Assembly: GCF_020216025.1 (NCBI RefSeq)
Contig: NZ_JAIWNC010000002.1
Span: forward strand, 434,001-498,000
Direction of reading: 5' to 3'
From: Jidongwangia harbinensis
Lineage (GTDB): Bacteria > Actinomycetota > Actinomycetes > Mycobacteriales > Micromonosporaceae
DNA length: 64,000 nucleotides
This document shows, piece after piece, positions 47,338 through 54,467 of the stretch; the stretch's first letter is position 1; the number at the start of each line of letters is the position of its first letter. The notes below the pieces were generated by a model. It was not told the origin of the DNA. It ran no database searches and worked only from the letters and a program-made list of their open reading frames with translations. The position numbers and the translations under genes were made by a program.

Positions 47338-47949
47338 TCAGTCCGGTCCCGGGGGGAGTTCGTGGTCGGGGCAGGTCACCCGCAACTCCGCGTCCCCGAA
47401 CGGCGCATCGACGTAGTTGCAGTGGTGCGGCCGTCCGGTGTCCGCCGGATGCGCGTCCGGCACGAAGAAGCGGCAGGTCAGGCACATCTGCGAGACCGGG
47501 ATCGACCGGCGGTCCTGCAGTTGGCGCATCAGGGTCACGGTGCCCCGGAGCATCGCGGCGAAATCGTCGGGGGACAGGGCCGACACGGCGCCGCCCAGGT
47601 TCTCCGACATGACGTTCAGCCGGGCCGCCTCGTCCCGCCCGGCCGGCGTCAGGGTGAGCAGGACCGCCCGGGCGTCACCCGGGTCGCGCGCCGCCTCCAG
47701 CAGCTCCTTGCGCCGCAGCACCTTCACGGCGTCGGAGACGGTCGGCGGCGTCGACGCCAGGGCCGACACGATGTCGCCCTGGCGCAGCGGCACCCGGCTG
47801 CCGTGCAGCAGGCCGATGATGTCGGCCTGCAGCGGGGACAGGTTGCGCGGGCCGGCGTTGCGCCACGCCTCCATGCGGACCGCCTGGCCGAGCCGGGCGA
47901 GCCCGATCAACAGCTGACTCGGCGGCGGCAGCCCCGGTACGTCCGCCAT
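47338..47949 (-). CDS. MarR-family regulator with a C-terminal cysteine cluster
   Basis: A 203-residue regulator. The MarR winged helix covers about 35-140 (LSPLQADIIGLLHGSRVPLRQGDIVSALASTPPTVSDAVKVL in parts, then the wing AARDPGDARAVLLTLT). After it comes an unusual 50-residue tail with Cys156 and Cys159 (CLTCRFF), His175, His176 and Cys177 (HHC), and Cys193 (CPDH). The pattern CxxC-16-HHC-15-CxxH looks like a metal or redox site. Typical MarR proteins end near residue 150. ATG at 47949; GTG at 47958 is an alternative. It precedes the AhpD-like gene on the same strand, with a palindrome between, so peroxide or metal sensing is a fair inference. Confidence 0.85.
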   Translation of the reverse strand: MADVPGLPPPSQLLIGLARLGQAVRMEAWRNAGPRNLSPLQADIIGLLHGSRVPLRQGDIVSALASTPPTVSDAVKVLRRKELLEAARDPGDARAVLLTLTPAGRDEAARLNVMSENLGGAVSALSPDDFAAMLRGTVTLMRQLQDRRSIPVSQMCLTCRFFVPDAHPADTGRPHHCNYVDAPFGDAELRVTCPDHELPPGPD

Positions 47950-48105
47950 CTGACTCACCCCCCGACGCGCTCCCCGCATCCTACGAGGCCCGGCGTTCCC
48001 CCGGCCGCGACCGGCCCGGACGAGGACGGGAGGCGGGTGCGGACCCGGCCGGGTTTTTTCGCCGGACCCCGGAACCTGTGGCGGACGCCGGCCGTCAGAC
48101 CGGGC

Positions 48106-48996
48106 ATGACCAGATATCGCGGCACGTGGGCGGCCGCCGCCGTGGCCCTGTCTCTGCTCGCCGGCTGTGCCCGGACGGCGGCGGACGGTGTGCCGGCAGC
48201 CGCCGAGGGCGGCGCCTCCAGCGCACCGTCCGAGGTGGCGGCGGACGCGGTGGTCCTGCGGGTGCGGCACGAGGGCGGCTTCGTCCCGGTCGACATGGTG
48301 CCCGGGCGGGTGCCGACGGTCAGCGTGTACGGCGACGGCCGGGTGATCACCCAGGGGCCGCAACTCGCCATCTATCCCGGACCCGCCCTGCCCAACCTGC
48401 AGGTCCAGCAGCTCGACCCGGCCCGGGTGGCCGACCTCCTCGAGCGGGCCGTGGCGGCCGGCGTGCGCTCCGGCACGGACTTCGGCCGGCCGGGTGTCGC
48501 GGACGCCCCGGCCACCCGCGTCGACGTGCGGTACGCCGGCCGGACCTACAGCGTGGCGGCGGAGGCCCTGCAGGAGGCGCAGGCCGACGATCCGCGGCTG
48601 ACCGAGGCGCAGAGGGCGGCCCGGACCAAGCTGGCGGCGTTCGTCAAGGAACTGAACGAGCTGCCCACCGCCCCCGGCATGCCACCGCCGCAGCCGTACC
48701 GGGCGGAGTCGGTGGCCGCGCTGGCCCGGCCGTACACCCGGCCTGCCGACGGCCTGCCCGCCCAGCCCGACCCGGTGGCCTGGCCCGGCCCGGCCCTGCC
48801 GGGCGAGTATCTGACGCCGCAGCTGAGGCTCGCCTGCGTCACCGCCACCGGCGCGCAGGCCGAGCAGGTGCTGGCCGCGGCGGCGAAGGCGAACGCCGTG
48901 ACGCCCTGGACCTCCGGCGGCGACCGGTTCACCGTCACGTTCCGGCCGCTGCTGCCGGACGAGTCCGACTGCGCCGACCTGAAGGCGGCCCGATGA
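48106..48996 (+). CDS. Lipoprotein of unknown function
   Basis: A 296-residue exported lipoprotein. The signal is AAAAVALSLLAGCART with lipid-bearing Cys21. The mature protein is proline-rich with a repeated beta-strand look: VVLRVRHEGGFVPVDMVPGRVPTVSVYGDGRVI near the start, a lone cysteine pair near the C-terminus (LACVT and SDCADL) that may form a disulphide. Similar lipoproteins are widespread in actinomycetes without a known role; I do not recognise a domain. It is divergent from the MarR gene with 156 bases between and is followed by an FKBP on the opposite strand. Confidence 0.8.
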   Translation: MTRYRGTWAAAAVALSLLAGCARTAADGVPAAAEGGASSAPSEVAADAVVLRVRHEGGFVPVDMVPGRVPTVSVYGDGRVITQGPQLAIYPGPALPNLQVQQLDPARVADLLERAVAAGVRSGTDFGRPGVADAPATRVDVRYAGRTYSVAAEALQEAQADDPRLTEAQRAARTKLAAFVKELNELPTAPGMPPPQPYRAESVAALARPYTRPADGLPAQPDPVAWPGPALPGEYLTPQLRLACVTATGAQAEQVLAAAAKANAVTPWTSGGDRFTVTFRPLLPDESDCADLKAAR

Positions 48997-49066
48997 TCCC
49001 GATCGGCGACCCCCTGGACGGTGACGCGTGGCGGCCCGGCGAGACCGATCGCGGCCGGGACGGCGG

Positions 49067-49099
49067 CGGGCCGGGACAGGCGGCGCCCGCCCCGGCCCG
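49067..49099. terminator. Hairpin between lipoprotein and FKBP genes
   Basis: CGGGCCGGG and CCCGGCCCG form nine perfect pairs around a 15-base loop that can itself fold. It lies 70 bases after the lipoprotein stop and 18 bases before the FKBP stop on the other strand, so it could end both transcripts. Confidence 0.55.
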
Positions 49100-49116
49100 G
49101 CCGGCCTGCCGCCCGG

Positions 49117-49485
49117 TTACTTCACGCCGAGCAGGTCCACCACGAAGATGAGCGTCTCGTGCGGCTTGATCACGCCGCCGGCGCCGCGGGCGCCGTAACC
49201 CAGCTCCGGGGGGATGGTCAGCTTGCGGCGGCCCCCGACGCGCATGCCGGCCACTCCCCGGTCCCAACCGGCGATCACGTGACCGCCGCCCAGCGGGAAG
49301 TCGAACGCCTCGCCCCGGTTGTAGGAGGCGTCGAACTCCTTGCCGGACGAGTACGCGACACCCACATAGTGCACGCTCACGTTCTGACCCGGCTGCGCCT
49401 CCGGGCCGTCGCCGACCGTGATGTCCTCGATCAGCAGCTCGGCGGGCGGCTCACCGGTGATGGGGCCGACGTCGGGCTTGTCCAT
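49117..49485 (-). CDS. FKBP-type peptidyl-prolyl isomerase
   Basis: A 122-residue single-domain FK506-binding protein. The usual pocket residues are present: VSVHYVGVAYSSGKEFDASYNR in part, FPLGGGHVIAGWDRGVAGMRVGGRRKL split across strands, PPELGYGARGAG and LIFVVDLLGV. ATG at 49485 has a near-perfect AGGAGG five bases upstream. There is no signal peptide, so it is cytoplasmic and helps folding of proline-containing proteins. Length and motifs are standard. Confidence 0.94.
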   Translation of the reverse strand: MDKPDVGPITGEPPAELLIEDITVGDGPEAQPGQNVSVHYVGVAYSSGKEFDASYNRGEAFDFPLGGGHVIAGWDRGVAGMRVGGRRKLTIPPELGYGARGAGGVIKPHETLIFVVDLLGVK

Positions 49486-49817
49486 GAATCCTCCTGTGGT
49501 CGTCTTCGCGCCCATGCAATCACACGATCTTGCGCTTTCCGGCATTACCTCCCTCTGTCGGGCACGGCCCGGCGCCGATCGTCGTGCCTTCCGCCCCAGG
49601 TCGCGCCGTCCGCGTCGGCCGCCGCGACCGGGTTGCGGTGGCCGCCGCCGGGTGCGCGCCGCCCGGCCAAATCACCGTCGTCCGGAAATTGGTTGAACCG
49701 CATCGGATCGATCTTCGTACTGATGAGCGTCGACGACACAAGTCCCGCCCATCTCTGATCTGCGCACCCCCCTCCGCCGGCCCCGGCCGGCGGGACGCGC
49801 ACTACGAAAGGCCGAGC
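49486..49817. promoter_or_regulatory. 332-base intergenic region between FKBP and the Tat-signal gene
   Basis: No gene is convincing here. An open frame runs into the Tat-signal gene from 49530, but its translation is arginine/proline-rich shadow sequence and the twin-arginine signal starts only at 49818. The left end is AT-richer and must hold the FKBP promoter. TTGAAC at 49693 with TACTGA 19 bases later is a weak promoter candidate for the rightward genes. Confidence 0.4.
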
Positions 49818-50096
49818 ATGAGTCGTGTCCAACACGGCAGCCGGGCGGTCAGCCGCCTGTCCCGCCGCCGGGTCATCACCATCGCCGCCTCCGTCGGCGT
49901 CGGCGCCTCCGTCGCCGGTGTCGCCGGGCTGAGCCTGGCGGGCGAGGAACCCGGATCGAAAGACACCGAGCCGCTGGTGCTCTCCCTCCGCGACGCGAGC
50001 AAGGGCACGTTCGACGTGTTCTCCGGCGGTTCCAAGGTCACGCTGACCGACCGCAAGCTCGCCGCCCAGCTGCTCAAGGCCGTCAAGCGCGGCTGA
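49818..50096 (+). CDS. Small Tat-exported protein preceding DUF4331
   Basis: A 92-residue protein with a twin-arginine signal (SRRRVITIAASVGVGASVAG) and a short mature part of about 55 residues (LVLSLRDASKGTFDVFSGGSKVTL in part, ending LLKAVKRG). No domain is recognised. It is 48 bases before the DUF4331 gene on the same strand and is probably co-transcribed. Because the DUF4331 protein has no signal peptide of its own, one idea is that this protein carries it across the Tat system as a partner; that is speculative. Confidence 0.75.
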   Translation: MSRVQHGSRAVSRLSRRRVITIAASVGVGASVAGVAGLSLAGEEPGSKDTEPLVLSLRDASKGTFDVFSGGSKVTLTDRKLAAQLLKAVKRG

Positions 50097-50144
50097 CCGC
50101 TCGTCCTTTCCCGAAGGCCCCCGATCCCCTAAGGACCCTGGTTC

Positions 50145-51539
50145 ATGTCTTCGCACCGTGAAGCGCCGGAGATCAGCAAGGACCCCGTCGCGGACAGTTC
50201 CGACCTGTACGCGTTCGTCAGCCCGGACGACCCGGACACCGTCACGCTGATCGCCAACTACGTGCCGTTGCAGTTGCCCGCGAGCGGCCCGAACTTCTTC
50301 GAGTTCGGCGACGACGTGCTGTACGAGATCCACGTCGACAACAACGGCGACGGCCGCCCGGACCTGACGTACCAGTTCCGGTTCCGCACCGAGTTGCGCA
50401 ACGACCGCACGTTCCTCTACAACACCGGTCAGATCGAGTCGCTGGACAGCGAGAACTGGAACCGGCGGCAGTTCTACTCGGTCACCCGGGTGGACGCCCA
50501 CGGCAAGCACGAGGTGCTGGCCCGCAAGCTGCCCTGCCCGCCGTGCAACGTCGGCAAGCTGTCCATCCCGGACTACGAGAAGCTGGCCGAGGACGCGGTG
50601 CACAAGCTGAAGACCGGCGAGACCGTCTTCGCCGGCCAGCGCGCCGACCCGTTCTTCGTCGACCTGGGCGCCATCTTCGACCTCGGCACGCTGCGGCCGT
50701 TCCAGAACGCGCACCTGGTCGGGCAGAAGCTGTTCAACTACGCCGGCAAGGCGGTCAACGCGACCGACAAGACCAACGTGCACAGCATCGCCGTCCAGCT
50801 CCCGCTGTCCGCGGTACGCAAGGACGGCAAGAAGAAGGTACGCGGGCGCGACGCCGGCGCGGTGATCGGCGTGTGGACCTCCGCCAGCCGCCGCCAGGTC
50901 CAGGTGCGGCAGGGCAAGAAGGACAACGACGACGTGTACGTCGGGCCGCAGACGCAGGTCTCCCGGCTGGGCAATCCGCTGTTCAACGAGGTCATCGTCC
51001 CGATGGCGCAGAAGGACCGGTGGAACAGCCTGCCGCCGAGCGAGGACAAGCGGTTCGCCGAGTTCGTGGAGAAGCCGGAGCTGGCGGCGCTGCTACCGGT
51101 GCTGTACCCGGGCCTGTTCGACAACCTGGCGAAGCTGAACGAGGCCGGCAAGGCCCGCGCCGACCTGGTGGCCATCCTGCTCACCGGCATCCCGGACGGC
51201 CTCATCGAGGGCTTCCAGAACAACACCGGCGACGTGCAGGCCGACATGCTGCGGCTCAACACGGCCATCCCGCCGGCCAAGAAGGAGAACAAGTTCGGCC
51301 TGCTCGGCGAGGACCTGGCCGGGTTCCCGAACGGCCGCCGGGTCGCCGACGACGTGGTGTCCATCTCGCTGCGCGCCATCGCCGGCGTCACCGTGCCGCT
51401 GGTGGACCCCAAGTTCAAGCCGGACGAGGCCGCGGCACTGGTGGAGCAGGGGCTGAGCATCAAGGACAGCGGGGCGAAACTGCTCGGCGAGTTCCCGTAC
51501 CTCGGCACGCCCTTCGACGGCTTCAACAACCCGTCATGA
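50145..51539 (+). CDS. DUF4331 family protein
   Basis: A 464-residue protein of the DUF4331 family, recognised from SSHREAPEISKDPVADSSDLYAFVSPDD in parts, YEIHVDNNGDGRPDLTYQF, and DVVSISLRAIAG near the end. The first residues (SHREAP) are the hallmark of the family. Function is unknown; family members are found on cell surfaces and in the neighbourhood of sigma or peroxide genes in other bacteria. Composition differs from neighbours in being rich in Asn, Lys and Asp. No signal peptide is present. It overlaps the next small gene by four bases and follows a Tat-signal protein. Confidence 0.9.
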   Translation: MSSHREAPEISKDPVADSSDLYAFVSPDDPDTVTLIANYVPLQLPASGPNFFEFGDDVLYEIHVDNNGDGRPDLTYQFRFRTELRNDRTFLYNTGQIESLDSENWNRRQFYSVTRVDAHGKHEVLARKLPCPPCNVGKLSIPDYEKLAEDAVHKLKTGETVFAGQRADPFFVDLGAIFDLGTLRPFQNAHLVGQKLFNYAGKAVNATDKTNVHSIAVQLPLSAVRKDGKKKVRGRDAGAVIGVWTSASRRQVQVRQGKKDNDDVYVGPQTQVSRLGNPLFNEVIVPMAQKDRWNSLPPSEDKRFAEFVEKPELAALLPVLYPGLFDNLAKLNEAGKARADLVAILLTGIPDGLIEGFQNNTGDVQADMLRLNTAIPPAKKENKFGLLGEDLAGFPNGRRVADDVVSISLRAIAGVTVPLVDPKFKPDEAAALVEQGLSIKDSGAKLLGEFPYLGTPFDGFNNPS

Positions 51540-51880
51540 CCGCCGGCACCCACCATCACCACACGCTCGCCCCGTCCGGGCAGGGCACCGTGGTGCTGGC
51601 CATCGGCGCCGGGATCGGTGCGCTGGTCATCCACACCCCGGGCAGCCTGCACGGCCACGAGATCGAGGTGAGCCCGGTCGCCGATCCGGCGGTACGCACC
51701 CACGCCGCGGTCCGCGCCCGGTACGTGCGCGGCGGTGTGCTGTGGAGCGTCGTGATCGACGGCCTGCCCGAGGGCCGGTACGTGGTCTGGCGCGACCCGG
51801 TCACCCCGCTGGCCGAGGTGAACGTGTCCGGCGGGGCGGTCACCGAGTACGAGTGGCCGGCCGGGGTGGCAGCCGCGTAA
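51536..51880 (+). CDS. Small beta-rich protein coupled to DUF4331
   Basis: A 114-residue protein starting at ATG 51536, overlapping the DUF4331 stop (ATGA). It has a histidine run (THHHHTL) near the N-terminus and a beta-strand pattern (IEVSPVADP, RYVRGGVLWSVVIDGLPEGRYVVW in parts) that looks like a small immunoglobulin-like or carboxypeptidase-regulatory-like fold. No known family is recognised. The histidines could bind a metal. It is surely co-translated with DUF4331. Confidence 0.75.
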   Translation: MTAGTHHHHTLAPSGQGTVVLAIGAGIGALVIHTPGSLHGHEIEVSPVADPAVRTHAAVRARYVRGGVLWSVVIDGLPEGRYVVWRDPVTPLAEVNVSGGAVTEYEWPAGVAAA

Positions 51881-51917
51881 CCGGTGATTCCGTCACGACG
51901 GGACTACAGTCTGCAGG

Positions 51918-52928
51918 ATGGACGCCGCGGCTATGCTCGGCCACCCGCCCGCCTCGTCCCCGTACGGTGACGACGCGATCCGGTCCGTCCTGCGGACCAC
52001 CGACCTCGACGAGGCGCGGGTCTTCTGCCGGCGACTGTTCTACGACACGCTCCGGGTCCGGCCTCTCGGTGACGCCGAGGGGCTGGACTTCGTGGCCGGC
52101 GGGGTCCGGATCGGACCGGTCACCGTGGCCGAGGTCGGCTACGGCACCGACGTCTGCGTGACCACCGCTGAGCTGGAGACCGCGTACCACGTGCTGGCGC
52201 CGCTCACCGGCACGGTCCGCTGCGTGCAGGGCGACCGGGTGGTGACCGCCGATCCGGACTCGGCCGCGGTGCTGATGCCGACCGGCGACGTCGAGCTGGA
52301 CTGGACCGCCGAATGCCGGCTGCTCAGCGTCAAGGTGGACCGCCGCACGCTGGAGCGCGAGGTGGACGCCGCGCTGGACCGGCAGCTGCCGTCGCCGCTA
52401 CCGCTGGAACCGAGCTTCGGCGTCGGCTCCGGCCCGGGTCGCACGTTCGCGGCGCTGATCCGGGCGCTGCTGGCCGAGCTGCGTCAGCCGGACGGCCTGC
52501 TGGACCAGCCGGCCATGCTGTCCCGGTGGCGGGACCTGGTGCTGAGCGGCCTGGCGCTGACCGTGGAGCACCCGTACGACGAGGACGTCCCGGCCCGCCG
52601 GCCGCGGACCGTCAAGCGCACGCTGGACGCCATGCACGCCCAGCCGGGGCACCCGTTCACGGTGGCCGAGCTGGCCGCCATCGCCGGCGTGGGGGTGCGC
52701 GTGCTGCAGGAGTCGTTCCGCCGGCACGTCGGCATGTCCCCGCTGACCTACCTGCGCCGGTTGCGCCTCGACGGGGTGCACGCGGAACTGACCCGGGCCG
52801 ATCCGTGGCAGGTCAGCGTGACCGAGGTGGCCGAGCGGTGGGGCTTCACCCACCTGGGCCGGTTCGCCGGGGCGTACCGCGACCGGTACGGCGTCGCCCC
52901 GTCGCAGACGCTGCGCGAGCGCGGCTGA
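51918..52928 (+). CDS. AraC-family regulator
   Basis: A 336-residue regulator. The N-terminal 200 residues resemble the AraC_binding_2-type ligand domain (RSVLRTTDLDEARVFCRRLFY, VTVAEVGYGTDV, VLMPTGDVELDW), and the C-terminal domain has two helix-turn-helix units (VAELAAIAGVGVRVLQESFRRHVGMSPLTYLRRLRLDGVH in parts; VTEVAERWGFTHLGRFAGAYRDRYG). ATG at 51918, 37 bases after the previous stop, so it may be part of the DUF4331 transcript. The ligand is unknown. Confidence 0.9.
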   Translation: MDAAAMLGHPPASSPYGDDAIRSVLRTTDLDEARVFCRRLFYDTLRVRPLGDAEGLDFVAGGVRIGPVTVAEVGYGTDVCVTTAELETAYHVLAPLTGTVRCVQGDRVVTADPDSAAVLMPTGDVELDWTAECRLLSVKVDRRTLEREVDAALDRQLPSPLPLEPSFGVGSGPGRTFAALIRALLAELRQPDGLLDQPAMLSRWRDLVLSGLALTVEHPYDEDVPARRPRTVKRTLDAMHAQPGHPFTVAELAAIAGVGVRVLQESFRRHVGMSPLTYLRRLRLDGVHAELTRADPWQVSVTEVAERWGFTHLGRFAGAYRDRYGVAPSQTLRERG

Positions 52929-52939
52929 GACGCGCCGGT

Positions 52940-52966
52940 GGCCCGGGCCGGCGTGCGGCCCGGGCC
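52940..52966. terminator. Strong hairpin between converging AraC and secreted-protein genes
   Basis: Two copies of the self-complementary GGCCCGGGCC (52940-52949 and 52957-52966) flank a seven-base loop, giving ten pairs plus a further inner pair. It lies 11 bases past the AraC stop and eight before the facing stop, so it can end both transcripts. Confidence 0.65.
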
Positions 52967-52974
52967 GGTCCCGG

Positions 52975-53382
52975 TCAGACGTTCTCGTGCCAGGGGTTGG
53001 CGAAGTCTCCGACCAGGCCGCGTACCGCCACCACCGGGCTGCTGGTGGTGAACGGGCCGGCGACGTTGCAGCCGAACTCCGGGATGACCCGGGTCAGCGT
53101 CTCGCCGTCCGCGAAGCGGACCTGGATCCGGACCACCTCGGTGCCGCTGGGGTAGCAGGCGATGGCGTAGCCGGTCTCCCAGTTGATGCTCAGCGAGCTG
53201 CGCTGCACGCCGTTCGCGTCGACGATCGGCCACGGTCCGCTGTCGGCCTGCGCCGCCGCGGTGACGTGGGTCGCCGCCACGGCGGGCGCGGCGGCCTGGG
53301 CGGTGCCGGCGGAGAGGCTGAGCAAGCCGGCCACCGCGGTGGCGACGGCCAGGCCGAGGGTGGTGCTCCTGCGGATCTTCAT
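52975..53382 (-). CDS. Small secreted protein of unknown function
   Basis: A 135-residue exported protein with a clean signal peptide (KIRRSTTLGLAVATAVAGLL, cleavage near AQAAA, residue 31). The mature part has two cysteines (AIACYPSG and EFGCNVAG), a probable disulphide, and mixed beta composition; no family is recognised. GAAGGAA precedes the ATG at 53382; an upstream ATG in the same frame (53409) would spoil the signal. Upstream sequence is AT-richer than average. Confidence 0.75.
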   Translation of the reverse strand: MKIRRSTTLGLAVATAVAGLLSLSAGTAQAAAPAVAATHVTAAAQADSGPWPIVDANGVQRSSLSINWETGYAIACYPSGTEVVRIQVRFADGETLTRVIPEFGCNVAGPFTTSSPVVAVRGLVGDFANPWHENV

Positions 53383-53469
53383 GTGGTTCCTTCGCACGTC
53401 GGTGAACATGACTAAGACGACGATAGGAGTGAATAGAGAACACCAAGTGCCAATTTCGAACGGATACGA

Positions 53470-53490
53470 ACATAGATGTGCGACCTATGT
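53470..53490. promoter_or_regulatory. Inverted repeat ACATAG-N9-CTATGT in a divergent promoter
   Basis: Six-base perfect arms lie in the roughly 180-base gap between the secreted-protein gene and the protease gene, within an AT-rich stretch. Two CGAAC words flank it on the left. It may be a regulator site for either gene; the regulator is not known. Confidence 0.4.
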
Positions 53491-53560
53491 CACCGGGGCG
53501 TTCAGTCGACTCACAGGCCACGCACAACGACCCGACAAGGGGCGCGGGAACCGTGGAGTC

Positions 53561-54409
53561 ATGACCGAGATGACCGCCCTGCCCCCGTCCGCCGCCGCCG
53601 CCACCACCGTCGACGAGCCTCCGCCGCAACCACTGTCCGCCCGCCGCTGGCCCCGGCGTGTCGCCGGCGGCGCCGCCGTCCTGGCGCTGGTCGCCGGCGG
53701 CGGCACGGCCGGCGGCGCGCTGGCCGACCACTACCTCACCGGTACGGCCCCGGCCGCCGCCTCCGCCCCGTCCGCCGCGACCCCGATCCGCGCCACCACC
53801 ACCGACACGCTCGCCACCGTCGCCGCGACGGTGTCGCCCAGCGTGGTCACCGTGCTGGTCGACGGCGCCCGGGAGTCGTCGCTCGGCTCCGGCGTGGTGC
53901 TCGCCGCGGACGGTCTGGTCCTCACCAACCACCACGTCGTCACGTCCGGCGGCACGGTGAGCGTCCGGCTCGCCGACGGCCGGACCGCGCCGGCCCGGGT
54001 GGTCGCCTCCGACACCGCCCACGACCTCGCCCTGGTACAGGCCACCGGACTGAGCGGGCTGACCCCGGCGACGTTCGCCCCGGACGGCAGCGTGGCGGTC
54101 GGCGACACCGTGCTGGCCTTCGGCTCGCCGCTGGGCCTGGCCGGCACGGTGACCTCGGGCATCGTGTCCGCCACCGACCGCACCGTGGACACCGGTACGG
54201 AGCGGCTGACCGGCCTGCTGCAGACCGACGCGCCGATCAACGAGGGCAACTCCGGCGGCGCCCTGGTCGACACGTCCGGCCGGGTGATCGGCATCAACGT
54301 GGCCACCGCCACCGCCGGCGACAGCACCGGCAGCGTCGGCGTCGGATTCGCCATCCCGTCCGGGACGGTGACCACCGTGGTCCGGCAGCTCACCGCCCGG
54401 GCCGGCTGA
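53561..54409 (+). CDS. Membrane-anchored HtrA-type (S1C) serine protease without PDZ domain
   Basis: A 282-residue trypsin-fold protease. One membrane helix (about 33-55) anchors it with the catalytic domain outside. The triad is His125 in LTNHHVV, Asp155 in AHDLALV and Ser231 in NEGNSGGAL. Degradative HtrA/DegP proteins carry one or two PDZ domains after the protease; this one ends directly after IPSGTVTTVVRQL, so substrate recognition must differ. The N-terminal 30 residues are proline/alanine-rich. ATG at 53561 is chosen; no strong ribosome site. An envelope quality-control role is inferred from the family. Confidence 0.9.
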   Translation: MTEMTALPPSAAAATTVDEPPPQPLSARRWPRRVAGGAAVLALVAGGGTAGGALADHYLTGTAPAAASAPSAATPIRATTTDTLATVAATVSPSVVTVLVDGARESSLGSGVVLAADGLVLTNHHVVTSGGTVSVRLADGRTAPARVVASDTAHDLALVQATGLSGLTPATFAPDGSVAVGDTVLAFGSPLGLAGTVTSGIVSATDRTVDTGTERLTGLLQTDAPINEGNSGGALVDTSGRVIGINVATATAGDSTGSVGVGFAIPSGTVTTVVRQLTARAG

Positions 54410-54467
54410 CGTGCGCCGCCGCCGGTCAGCCCCGCCCGGCCGACCGCCGGCCCGGCCGGCCCGGCCG

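Noticed and set aside
48993..49151. A 52-codon frame overlapping the lipoprotein stop (ATGA) and running into the FKBP gene
   Set aside because: Composition is proline/arginine-rich, it overlaps a hairpin and the 3' end of a solid gene on the other strand.
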